Shown in pieces: positions 31,054-38,660 of a stretch of 64,000 bases of DNA; positions within the stretch are counted from its first letter, which is position 1; every line of letters starts with the position of its first letter. The DNA comes from Roseomonas sp. KE2513 (GTDB lineage: Bacteria; Pseudomonadota; Alphaproteobacteria; Acetobacterales; Acetobacteraceae). The position numbers and the translations under genes were made by a program. The stretch is taken from positions 62,001-126,000 of the forward strand of contig NZ_RCVR01000001.1 of NCBI RefSeq assembly GCF_016107305.1. Reading direction: 5' to 3'. The notes under the pieces were generated by a model. That model made no database searches, had not been told where the DNA came from, and was given only the letters and a program-made list of their open reading frames with translations.

Positions 31054-31485
31054 CTAGCCGCCCCGCCCTTCCACCGGCCCCACCGCCGGCCTGAGGGCCG
31101 AACGCCAGGGCTCCGGCAGCGCCGCTGGCCGCAGCGTGTCCTGCGAGACGCAGACAAGCCCGACCTTCAGCCGCGCCAGCATCCCGCCATCGGCCGCCAC
31201 AACGTCCTGCCCCACGTCAACCGAGGCAGCGCCGGCCTTCAGCACCCGCGTCTCCACCACCACCGCATCATCGAGCCGCGCGGGCCGCAAATACGCTACT
31301 TCGATGCGCCGCACCACAAGCAACGAACGGTGACGCTCCATCATAAGCGAATGCGGCAACCCAATGTCGCGCAAGGATTCCGTCCGCGCCCGTTCCGCCC
31401 AGCGAAGGTAGTTCGCATGGTAGGCCACGCCGCCCGCATCGGTGTCCTCGAAATAGACGCGAAGCGAGAAGCGGTGCACTTCCAT
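31054..31485 (-). CDS. ybgC: YbgC acyl-CoA thioesterase
   Basis: 143 residues with a hot-dog fold: SLRVYFEDTDAGGVAYHANYLRWAERARTE contains the catalytic Asp of the YbgC/4-hydroxybenzoyl-CoA thioesterase family; then VRRIEVAYLRPARLDDAVVVET. It hydrolyses short or medium acyl-CoA and is tied to phospholipid enzymes. First gene of the tol-pal block, 134 bases upstream of tolQ. The ATG at 31485 fits the family; an upstream in-frame start adds 15 odd residues. Confidence 0.93.
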   Translation of the reverse strand: MEVHRFSLRVYFEDTDAGGVAYHANYLRWAERARTESLRDIGLPHSLMMERHRSLLVVRRIEVAYLRPARLDDAVVVETRVLKAGAASVDVGQDVVAADGGMLARLKVGLVCVSQDTLRPAALPEPWRSALRPAVGPVEGRGG

Positions 31486-31694
31486 GAGCCGCGCCCTAGC
31501 GCCCTTCGCGCTCCTCGGCCAGGGGTTCACGCAGGATTCGAAAGGGTTTCAGCGGCGCGATGGCCGCCGTACCACGCCTTGCCTCCGGAAGACGTGAATC
31601 GGCCAGCCGGTTCCGTGCCAAAGAATGTCCGCCTCGGCCGTTATCCATCCTGCGGTCCCGCGAACCGGCCGCACGGAAGAACGGGAGACAGCCC

Positions 31695-32045
31695 ATGTCG
31701 GCCATGAAGCACGCCACCCTCGCCCTCGCCCTCCTCGCCGGCACCGCCCTCAGTGCGCAGGCCCAAACGAGTGGCGGCATGAGCGGCAGCCCGGCCGTCG
31801 GCTCCACCTCCGGCGGCACTTCCGTCGGCGCCATGCCGCGCTCCGGCGGAGCACCCACCTCCACCGGCCGCGCCGGCCATAATGACGACAGCCTCGCGGG
31901 CACCGGCACCAATGGCAGCAGCAGGGGCACAACCGGCCGCGGCAACCCTATGCCCAATAATTCTGACATCGGCACCGGCCCGGCCGGGCCCTCCGTCGCC
32001 GGCCGCTCGACGGCGCCGGGGAATACCTCCACCCAGGCGCGCTGA
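31695..32045 (+). CDS. Small secreted Gly/Ser/Thr-rich protein
   Basis: 116 residues. Signal peptide MSAMKHATLALALLAGTALSAQAQ. The mature part is low-complexity with motifs GGMSGSPAVGSTSGGTSVGAM, RSGGAPTSTGRAGHNDDS and RGNPMPNNSDIGTGPAGPS; it looks disordered. Ribosome site GGGAGA. Homologues, if any, are probably lineage-specific. It diverges from ybgC. Confidence 0.65.
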   Translation: MSAMKHATLALALLAGTALSAQAQTSGGMSGSPAVGSTSGGTSVGAMPRSGGAPTSTGRAGHNDDSLAGTGTNGSSRGTTGRGNPMPNNSDIGTGPAGPSVAGRSTAPGNTSTQAR

Positions 32046-32054
32046 GGGCCGGGA

Positions 32055-32079
32055 CCGGAGAGGGCGCTGTCCTCTCCGG
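32055..32079. terminator. Hairpin 1 of the convergent terminator cluster
   Basis: Perfect 9-bp stem CCGGAGAGG / CCTCTCCGG with a 7-base loop, starting 10 bases after a stop codon. GG/CC pairs extend it across an A-A mismatch. Confidence 0.65.
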
Positions 32080-32089
32080 ACCTCCCGGG

Positions 32090-32106
32090 TGAACGCGCAG
32101 CGTTCA
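32090..32106. terminator. Hairpin 2 of the convergent terminator cluster
   Basis: Perfect 7-bp stem TGAACGC / GCGTTCA with a 3-base loop GCA; a CGGG/CCCG extension with one bulge lengthens it. Confidence 0.55.
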
Positions 32107-32144
32107 TCCCGCCGGGCTGAGGATTTAGGGCTCTTGGATCTGGG

Positions 32145-32163
32145 TCAGAGGCACCGCCTCTGA
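32145..32163. terminator. Hairpin 3 of the convergent terminator cluster
   Basis: Perfect 8-bp stem TCAGAGGC / GCCTCTGA with a 3-base loop ACC. Confidence 0.55.
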
Positions 32164-32170
32164 TGGGGCT

Positions 32171-32196
32171 GGGAAGAGGGCGATTTCCTTCTTCCC
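32171..32196. terminator. Hairpin 4 of the convergent terminator cluster
   Basis: Perfect 7-bp stem GGGAAGA / TCTTCCC with a 12-base loop, 40 bases from the ruvB stop on the other strand; the likely ruvB terminator. Confidence 0.55.
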
Positions 32197-32235
32197 CTCC
32201 CCGGATCAGCGGCGCCCCGGCATCGGACCAGACCG

Positions 32236-33288
32236 TCAGACCTCCGGATCGTCCAGCAAATCCCCCTGCGCGGCTAGCGCGTTGCGCGGCGGCGTCATGC
32301 CCAGGTGCTTCCATCCCGGGAGCCCCAGCACGCGCCCACGCTGCGTCCGCAGGATCAGCCCCTCCTGGATGAGGTAGGGCTCGATCACCTCCTCCAGCGT
32401 GTCCCGGCTCTCCGCGAGGGCCGCCGCCAGGGTTTCCACACCCACAGGACCGCCGCCATGGTGGTCGGCCAGGCGGCGCAGATAACGCCGGTCCATCGCG
32501 TCCAGGCCCAGCCGGTCCACCTCCAGACGCTCGAGCGCGGAATCCGCCAGCTTCTTGTCCGCCGGCCGCCCGGCGACCGCCGCGAAGTCCCGGATCCGCC
32601 GCAGCAGGCGCCCGGCGATCCGCGGCGTTCCCCGCGCCCGTCGCGCGATCTCCCGCGCCCCGTCCGGCGTCAGCACGAAGCCGAGCTTCTGCGCCCCGCG
32701 TGCCACGATCAGTTCCAACTCCTCCGGCGAGTAGAACTGGAGGCGCAGCGGGATGCCGAAACGGTCGCGCAGCGGGGTGGCCAGCAGCCCCGCCCGCGTC
32801 GTGGCGCCGACGAGGGTGAAGGGCGGCAGGTCGATCCGCACCGTCCGCGCCGCCGGCCCCTCGCCGATGATGAGGTCGAGCTGGAAGTCCTCCATCGCGG
32901 GATAGAGGGTTTCCTCGATCGCAGGCTGGAGGCGGTGGATCTCGTCCACGAACAGCACGTCACGCGGCTGCAGGTTCGTCAGGATCGCCGCCAGGTCCCC
33001 CGCCCGCTGGAGAACGGGGCCGGAGGTCGCGCGGAACCCCACCCCCAGCTCCCGCGCCACGATCTGCGCGAGCGTCGTCTTGCCCAGGCCAGGCGGGCCG
33101 AACAGCAGCACGTGGTCCAGCGCATCCCCGCGGTCCCGCGCGGCACGGACGAAGACGGAAAGGTTCTCCCGCAGCGCCGGCTGGCCTGTGAAGTCGGCGA
33201 GCGTCTGCGGGCGCAGCGTGGCCTCGGCCGCGTCCTCCTCCTGCCGACTGCCGGCCGTGATCCGATCCTGGTTCGAAGAGGCGCTCAT
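32236..33288 (-). CDS. ruvB: Holliday junction helicase RuvB
   Basis: 350 residues, standard. [26 protein letters not shown], Walker [17 protein letters not shown], Walker [12 protein letters not shown], sensor 1 [11 protein letters not shown], arginine finger region [20 protein letters not shown] and the C-terminal DNA-binding winged helix ([14 protein letters not shown]). It drives branch migration with RuvA. It is 310 bases from ruvA on the same strand, so transcription may be separate. ATG 33288; a GTG lies directly before it. Confidence 0.96.
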   Translation of the reverse strand: MSASSNQDRITAGSRQEEDAAEATLRPQTLADFTGQPALRENLSVFVRAARDRGDALDHVLLFGPPGLGKTTLAQIVARELGVGFRATSGPVLQRAGDLAAILTNLQPRDVLFVDEIHRLQPAIEETLYPAMEDFQLDLIIGEGPAARTVRIDLPPFTLVGATTRAGLLATPLRDRFGIPLRLQFYSPEELELIVARGAQKLGFVLTPDGAREIARRARGTPRIAGRLLRRIRDFAAVAGRPADKKLADSALERLEVDRLGLDAMDRRYLRRLADHHGGGPVGVETLAAALAESRDTLEEVIEPYLIQEGLILRTQRGRVLGLPGWKHLGMTPPRNALAAQGDLLDDPEV

Positions 33289-33446
33289 CACCGGAACATA
33301 GCGTGACCGCCTGCCCCTGTCGCCCCGCAGGAGCGCCGCATCAATCCCTCCTTTACCTAATCCGCCAGATGATGCCCTGCCCCAAACAGGGGATGCCGGC
33401 GCAGGAAAGGAGTTCCGTAGCCCGAAAGCCCGCTTACGAGACCGCC

Positions 33447-33596
33447 ATGCTCACTGGCCTGACCACGCCCGCTCTGCTTCTTCTCTCGCTGCCGGCCCTG
33501 GCCGCCGTCGCCTGCGCCGCCCTGCCGCTGCTGTCGCGCGCCCTCTGCCCGCTGCCCGACCTGCCCGCGAAGAAGCGTGGCGGGCCGGGCGCGTGA
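33447..33596 (+). CDS. Possible small membrane peptide (49 residues)
   Basis: ATG at 33447, product with one strongly hydrophobic helix ([24 protein letters not shown]) and a short basic tail (PAKKRGG). It lies on the opposite strand between ruvA and ruvB and ends 2 bases before the ruvA stop codon. There is no strong ribosome site. It could be real or a chance open frame. Confidence 0.35.
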   Translation: MLTGLTTPALLLLSLPALAAVACAALPLLSRALCPLPDLPAKKRGGPGA

Positions 33597-33597
33597 C

Positions 33598-34206
33598 CTA
33601 GCGCGGCGCCATTTCCTTCAGGCTCTCGCGGATCAGCGTGTTCAGTTCGGCGCCCTCGCCCAGCCGGTCCATCACCCGCGCGACGACTGAGGCCGCCTCC
33701 GGCCGCCGCCAGCCAAGGTTCAGCAGCGCCGAGACGGCATCCGCCGCCGCTCCGCGCTCGGGCACCGGCGCGGCGGGCACGACGAAGCCCGCATCCCCCG
33801 TCGGCATCCCGCCGACCTTCTCGCGCAGCTCGCTCAGCAGCCGCACCGCGAGCTTCGGCCCCACGCCCGGTGCCCGCGTCAGGCTTCCCCGGTCCCCTGC
33901 CAGGATCGCCGCCGCCAGATCACCCGGCGACATCGCCGAGAGCAGCCCCAGCGCCACCTTCGGCCCCACGCCCTGGATGCCCGTCAGCAGCCGGAACCAG
34001 TCCCGCTCCGCCGCGTCCGCGAAGCCGTAGAGGGTGATCGCGTCCTCGCGCACCACCGTCTCGATCCAGAGCGTGCCCTTCGCATCCGCCGGCAGCGCCG
34101 CGACCGCGCGCGAGGAGGCCGCGACAAGATAGCCCACTCCGTTCACGTCGAGGATGCAGCCCCCCTCGTGCACCGAATCGAGCCGCCCCGTGAGCTTCCC
34201 GATCAT
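33598..34206 (-). CDS. ruvA: Holliday junction protein RuvA
   Basis: 202 residues. N-terminal OB fold ([28 protein letters not shown]), two helix-hairpin-helix DNA-binding motifs (LLTGIQGVGPKVALGLLS, LTRAPGVGPKLAVRLLSELREKV) and a C-terminal RuvB-binding domain (AVSALLNLGWRRPEAASVVARV). Overlaps ruvC by 4 bases. Confidence 0.95.
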   Translation of the reverse strand: MIGKLTGRLDSVHEGGCILDVNGVGYLVAASSRAVAALPADAKGTLWIETVVREDAITLYGFADAAERDWFRLLTGIQGVGPKVALGLLSAMSPGDLAAAILAGDRGSLTRAPGVGPKLAVRLLSELREKVGGMPTGDAGFVVPAAPVPERGAAADAVSALLNLGWRRPEAASVVARVMDRLGEGAELNTLIRESLKEMAPR

Positions 34207-34718
34207 GCCGGCACATAGCCCCGCGCGAGCGCGTTGCGCGTGGAGCGATGATTAGCGTGGCAGATCGCGATCGCCAGCGCGTCCGCCGCGTCCGCCCGCT
34301 TGATCACGGCGCCCGGCAGCAGCCGCCGCACCATGTCCTGCACCTGGATCTTGTCGGCATGGCCGGTGCCGACCACGGCGCGCTTGATCTCCATCGCCTG
34401 GTACTCGGCGACGATCACGCCGAGCATCGCCGGCGCCAGCAGCACCACCCCGCGCGCCTGCCCTAGCTTCAGCGCCGCGCCCGGGTTCTTGTTGACATAG
34501 GTATGCTCCACCGCCGCCTCATCCGGCCGGTGCTCCTCGATCAGTGCCGAGAGCGCGCGGTGGATGATGCAGAGCCGCTCCGCCAGCGGCAGGTCGGCCT
34601 TGGTGCTCACCACCCCGTCGCCGAGGTGGCGCAGCCGCGACCCCGTGCTCTCCACCAGCCCCCAGCCCGTGTGCTGAAGGCCGGGATCGAGCCCCAGGAT
34701 GCGAACGGAGAGGCTCAA
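34203..34718 (-). CDS. ruvC: Crossover junction endonuclease RuvC
   Basis: 171 residues. [15 protein letters not shown] (catalytic Asp11), [26 protein letters not shown] and the C-terminal [15 protein letters not shown] supply the four acidic metal ligands. It resolves Holliday junctions. TTG start whose last bases form the yebC TGA stop, so translation is coupled. Confidence 0.95.
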   Translation of the reverse strand: MSLSVRILGLDPGLQHTGWGLVESTGSRLRHLGDGVVSTKADLPLAERLCIIHRALSALIEEHRPDEAAVEHTYVNKNPGAALKLGQARGVVLLAPAMLGVIVAEYQAMEIKRAVVGTGHADKIQVQDMVRRLLPGAVIKRADAADALAIAICHANHRSTRNALARGYVPA

Positions 34719-35464
34719 GCCGTCAGCCGATCGAGCACGTCGTCCGGCACGTCGAAATTAGCGTAGACGTTCTGCACGTCGTCGTGCTCGTCCAGCGCGT
34801 CCACGAGCTTCAGCACGCCGCGCGCCGCTTCCTCGTCCAGCGGCACCGTCGCGTTCGGCCGCCACTCCAGCTTCGCGCTCTCGGCCGGGCCGAGCTTCGC
34901 CTCCAGCGCGTCGCGCACGGTGAAAAGGTCCTCGACCGCCGTGCGGATCGCGTGCCCGTCCTCGTCGCTCTCCACGTCGTTGGCCCCGGCCTCGATCGCG
35001 GCCTCCAGCACCGTGTCCGCATCCCCGGCGGAGGGCGGGTAGCGCACCACCCCTTCCCGCTCGAACTGGAAGGCCACCGAATTGCTCTCGCCCAGCGCCC
35101 CGCCGTTCTTCGAGAACATCGAGCGCAGGTCGGAGGCCGTGCGGTTGCGATTGTCCGTCAGCGCCTCGACGATGATGGCGACCCCGTTCGGCCCGTAACC
35201 CTCGTAGCGCACCTCGTCGTAGTTCTCGGTGTCCGTGCCCTGGGCCACGCGCTTGATCGCGCGCTCCACGGTGTCGCGCGGCATGTTGGCCACCAGCGCC
35301 GCCTTCACCGCCGCCCGCAGGCGCGGGTTATGCGCGGGATCGGGCATCCCCTGCTTGGCGGAGACGGTGACCTCGCGGATCAGCTTGCCCCAGGCCTGGG
35401 CGCGCTTGGCGCTCTGCGCGGCCTTGCGGTGGGCGATGTTCTTGGCGTGCGAATGGCCGGCCAT
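34715..35464 (-). CDS. yebC: YebC/PmpR family protein
   Basis: 249 residues: [98 protein letters not shown]. Long seen as a transcription regulator; recent work on the family points to relief of ribosome stalling at proline runs, which fits a proline-rich proteome. First gene of yebC-ruvC-ruvA. Confidence 0.95.
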   Translation of the reverse strand: MAGHSHAKNIAHRKAAQSAKRAQAWGKLIREVTVSAKQGMPDPAHNPRLRAAVKAALVANMPRDTVERAIKRVAQGTDTENYDEVRYEGYGPNGVAIIVEALTDNRNRTASDLRSMFSKNGGALGESNSVAFQFEREGVVRYPPSAGDADTVLEAAIEAGANDVESDEDGHAIRTAVEDLFTVRDALEAKLGPAESAKLEWRPNATVPLDEEAARGVLKLVDALDEHDDVQNVYANFDVPDDVLDRLTA

Positions 35465-35712
35465 GGTCGGCGTTCCTGTTCCTTCTCGGGTCCCGGCACG
35501 CCGGCCGGGATGCCCCGAAGGGGCCCGCAGGCCGCGCGCCGGCCCGCCGGGACCAGGCCTCGGAGGGTTCCGGGGCGGCCCTCGCGGCGGGGCTCGGGAG
35601 AATCATGATAATCGGCCGGGCCGGGCCGCGCCACCCGCGGCGATGCGTCCGGAACCGCTTGGCGCGCCCCTTGCCTGAGTCCACCATGCCCTCGAACCCG
35701 GAGCCGCCCGCG

Positions 35713-36342
35713 ATGGACGCCAACCCCGCCGCCCACCCCTTCGACGTCACGACGCACGAGGCCCTGTCCGCCCTCTACCCCACCCCCACCGAACGGGTGC
35801 TGACGAAGATGGGCGACCGGCTCGAGGGCCGCAGCGCCGCCTTCATCGCCAATTCCCCCTTCTTCATTCTCTCGACCATCGGCCGGCGCGGCCCCCACGC
35901 CACCCCGCGCGGCGACGCCCCCGGCTTCGTCGCCCTGCTGGACGAGCGGACCCTCGCCCTGCCCGATCGCCGCGGCAACAACCGCCTGGACGCCCTGCGG
36001 GACGTGATCGACGATCCCCGCGTCGCCCTCCTCTTCTTCGTGCCCGGCGTAAACGAGACGCTGCGCGTCCACGGCACCGCCCGCATCACCACCGATCCCT
36101 CCCTGCGCGAGCGGCTGATGATGGGCCGCACCACCCCCGCCACGGTCCTCGTCGTCTCCGTCACCGAGGTCTACATCCAGTGCCCGCGCGCCCTTCTCCG
36201 CGGCGCCCTCTGGTCCGGCGCCCCCCGCCCCGAGGGCGCGCCCACGGGCGGCGAGCTGCTGGCCGAGCACACCGCCGGCCGCCTGAGCGGGAACCACTAC
36301 GACAACGTCGTCGCCCCGCAGTGCGCGGCCGAACTCTACTAG
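35713..36342 (+). CDS. Pyridoxamine 5'-phosphate oxidase-like flavoprotein
   Basis: 209 residues with a split-barrel FMN-binding fold: SPFFILSTIGRRGPHATPRGDAPGFVALLDERTLALPDRRGNNRLDALRDVIDDPRVALLFFVPGVNETLRVHGTARI. The subfamily (MSMEG_1061-like) is of unknown substrate. The C-terminus IQCPRALLRGALW keeps the Cys typical of it. Start ATG 35713 has GGAG 9 bases upstream; ATG 35686 is possible. Ends 1 base before arfB. Confidence 0.82.
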   Translation: MDANPAAHPFDVTTHEALSALYPTPTERVLTKMGDRLEGRSAAFIANSPFFILSTIGRRGPHATPRGDAPGFVALLDERTLALPDRRGNNRLDALRDVIDDPRVALLFFVPGVNETLRVHGTARITTDPSLRERLMMGRTTPATVLVVSVTEVYIQCPRALLRGALWSGAPRPEGAPTGGELLAEHTAGRLSGNHYDNVVAPQCAAELY

Positions 36343-36343
36343 C

Positions 36344-36769
36344 TTGGACCCGATCCGCGTCACACACCGCCTGACCATCCCCGCCGAGGCGCTGGAGGAG
36401 AGCTTCATCGCCGCCTCCGGCCCAGGCGGGCAGAACGTCAACAAGGTGGCAACCGCGGTGCAGCTCCGCCTCGACACCACCCGCGTCCCCGGCCTGACAG
36501 AGCCGGTCCTCGCCCGCTTACGGGCGCTCGCCGGGCGCCGCATGACCGAGGAGGGGGCGCTCCTCCTTATCTCCCGCGAGCACCGCACCCAGGAGCGCAA
36601 CCGCGAGGCCGCCCGTGCGCGCCTCGCCACGCTCCTGCGAGACGCGCTCGTCGCCCCCGTGATCCGCCGCCCCACGCGCCCCACCAAGGGTAGCCAGGAA
36701 CGGCGCCTCGCCGCCAAGGGCGTGCGCTCCGGGATCAAGCGGAACCGCGGCCGCGTGAGCGAAGACTAG
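36344..36769 (+). CDS. arfB: Alternative ribosome rescue factor ArfB
   Basis: 141 residues: peptidyl-tRNA hydrolase GGQ domain (EESFIAASGPGGQNVNKVATAVQLRLD; catalytic GGQ at about 28-30) and a basic C-terminal tail (RRPTRPTKGSQERRLAAKG, KRNRGR) that enters the mRNA channel of stalled ribosomes. TTG start one base after the previous stop; no ribosome site, so coupling is likely. Confidence 0.9.
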   Translation: MDPIRVTHRLTIPAEALEESFIAASGPGGQNVNKVATAVQLRLDTTRVPGLTEPVLARLRALAGRRMTEEGALLLISREHRTQERNREAARARLATLLRDALVAPVIRRPTRPTKGSQERRLAAKGVRSGIKRNRGRVSED

Positions 36770-36989
36770 CCGCAGGCAACCGCACGGCGCCGCGCGGGCC
36801 GAGGGTCCCACTCACGGGCCACCGGCAGAGGCGGCGCCCCCTGCGTCCCCGATGCGGTTGCAGCGGGCCGACCGCCCTGCCAGAGTTCCTGGAGAGGCGT
36901 TTTCCTCGTCGGCAGCGCGTGCCTTCATCACGTGCCACGAAGAAGAACGACCTCGCGTAAGTCGAGCAATCTGAAGGACACGCCTACAG

Positions 36990-37973
36990 ATGCGTCACGT
37001 CATCACGCGAAGGCTGGCGCTGGGTCTCGGTGCTGCCGCTGCCCTCCCGCCGGGCGCGGAGCTTCGTGCGCAAACCGCGCAGCGCGGCCCGGCCCGCCTC
37101 GTGGTCCCCTTCGCGCCCGGTGGAACCACGGACACGCTGGCGCGCCTCATCACGCCAAAGATGTCGGAGCGCCTGAACCAGACCTGGGTGGTGGAGAACC
37201 GCTCGGGGGCGAGCGGCGTCGTGGGCGGCGAGTTCGTGTCGCAGGCGGCCCCGGACGGGCAGGTGCTGCTGATCAGCCCGAAGGTCCACCTGATGGCGCG
37301 CTACGTGATCAAGGCCGTGAGCTACGATCCCTACGCCGACTTCACGCCCATCGCCCGGCTTGCCGAGGAACCCTACGTCCTCATCGCCAATCCGCGGGCG
37401 GTGGAAGCGAACGACGTTGCCGCCCTGATCGCTGCCCTCCGGAGCAACCCGGAAAGGTACGCCTTCGGCTATCCCTCCCTCGGCTCGGTCAGCCACCTCG
37501 TCGCCGCGTCGATGGGAAAGAGCCTCGGCATCGAGCCGCTGACGATCGCCTATCGCGGCACCGGCCCCGCCATGAGCGATCTTATCGCGGGAACGATCGC
37601 CCTCATGGTCGCGCCGATGGCTCCCGCGATCGAGCTGATCCGCAACCGGCAGGTGAAGGCGCTTGCCGTGGCAACAGCGGAGCGTCTACCCGCGCTGCCG
37701 GACGTGCCGACGCTGTCGGAAAGCGGCTTCCCCGGCCTGTCCAATGTGGACTGGCTTGCCATCTGGGGACCGAAGCGGATGTCACCGAGCCTGCGCGACA
37801 GCCTTGCGGAGGCCATACGCCTGGGCGTCGAGGACGCCGCGATCACCCGCCGCATGCAGGAGCTCGGGCTTCGCCCCGTCGTCGAGACGCCCGCGCGGTT
37901 CGAGGCGCTCATGCAGAGCGAGCGAGCGGCGAACGAACGCCTCGTCGCGGAGGTGGGCATCAAGCCGGAATAG
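36990..37973 (+). CDS. Tripartite tricarboxylate transporter substrate-binding protein (Bug/TctC) 1
   Basis: 327 residues. Tat-like signal MRHVITRRLALGLGAAAALPPGAELRAQ, then LVVPFAPGGTTDTLARLITPKMSERLNQTWVVENRSGASGVVGGEFVSQAAPDG, typical of periplasmic Bug proteins that bind carboxylates; AYRGTGPAMSDLIAGTIALM is the second conserved stretch. No tctA/tctB nearby, so it is an orphan that probably feeds a shared membrane part. Ribosome site GAAGGA. Confidence 0.92.
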   Translation: MRHVITRRLALGLGAAAALPPGAELRAQTAQRGPARLVVPFAPGGTTDTLARLITPKMSERLNQTWVVENRSGASGVVGGEFVSQAAPDGQVLLISPKVHLMARYVIKAVSYDPYADFTPIARLAEEPYVLIANPRAVEANDVAALIAALRSNPERYAFGYPSLGSVSHLVAASMGKSLGIEPLTIAYRGTGPAMSDLIAGTIALMVAPMAPAIELIRNRQVKALAVATAERLPALPDVPTLSESGFPGLSNVDWLAIWGPKRMSPSLRDSLAEAIRLGVEDAAITRRMQELGLRPVVETPARFEALMQSERAANERLVAEVGIKPE

Positions 37974-38058
37974 CGCGGGGGTCATCAAGGCAGGCTGGGC
38001 CCCTTCACAGCCCCGAGAGCCGATGGCATGGAGGATTTTTCATGTCAGAGGATCCCTC

Positions 38059-38622
38059 ATGACCGGCCACGGCCATGTCGACCACAGCGGCGAGAACAAG
38101 CGCGTCGCGCTCCTCATCGCCGTCCTCGCCCTCTTCCTCGCCCTTGCCGAGACGGGCGCGAAGAGCGCGCAGACCGAAGCCCTCTCGCGCAACGTGGAGG
38201 CGTCGAATCTCTGGGCCTTCTTCCAGGCCCGCACCATCCGCCAGACCACCCTCCGCACCGCCGCCGAAACCGCCGCCCTCCTGCCGGATACCGGCGACGA
38301 GACCCGCCGCGCCACCAACTCCCGCCAGGTAGCTGCCTGGCAGGCCACCGCGCAGCGCTACGAAAGCGAACCCTCCACCGGCGAGGGGCGCCGCGAACTC
38401 GCCGAGCGCGCCAAGGCCGCCGAACGCATCCGCGATCGCTCCATGGCCGCCTACCACATGTACGAGTACGGCTCCGCCGCCTTCCAGGTCGCCATCGTCA
38501 TCGCCTCGGCCAGCATCGTCACCGGCGTGCCCCTCCTTGCCCTCGGCGGCGCCCTGCTGGGTGTGCTGGGCACCGTTCTCGCCGGCCTTGGCTTCTTCGC
38601 GCCGGAACTGCTCCACCTCTGA
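38059..38622 (+). CDS. DUF4337 membrane protein
   Basis: 187 residues. N-terminal helix ALLIAVLALFLALAETGAKSAQ, a helical middle part (NVEASNLWAFFQARTIRQTTLRTAAE) and two C-terminal helices (AFQVAIVIASASIVTGVPLLAL, LLGVLGTVLAGLGFFAP). This matches DUF4337; function unknown. ATG 38059 has AGAGGA 6 bases upstream. Confidence 0.85.
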   Translation: MTGHGHVDHSGENKRVALLIAVLALFLALAETGAKSAQTEALSRNVEASNLWAFFQARTIRQTTLRTAAETAALLPDTGDETRRATNSRQVAAWQATAQRYESEPSTGEGRRELAERAKAAERIRDRSMAAYHMYEYGSAAFQVAIVIASASIVTGVPLLALGGALLGVLGTVLAGLGFFAPELLHL

Positions 38623-38632
38623 ACCCACGGGG

Positions 38633-38660
38633 AGGGGCGCCGAGGCGCAGGGGCGCCCCT
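38633..38660. terminator. Hairpin terminator after the DUF4337 gene
   Basis: 9-bp stem AGGGGCGCC / GGCGCCCCT, loop 10 bases. It is 11 bases past the stop codon and reaches the stop codon of the converging mscS gene. Confidence 0.6.

Noticed and set aside
36776-36861. GCAACCGCA / TGCGGTTGC inverted repeat upstream of the first tctC
   Set aside because: The 68-base gap between the arms is too long for a simple operator or terminator.
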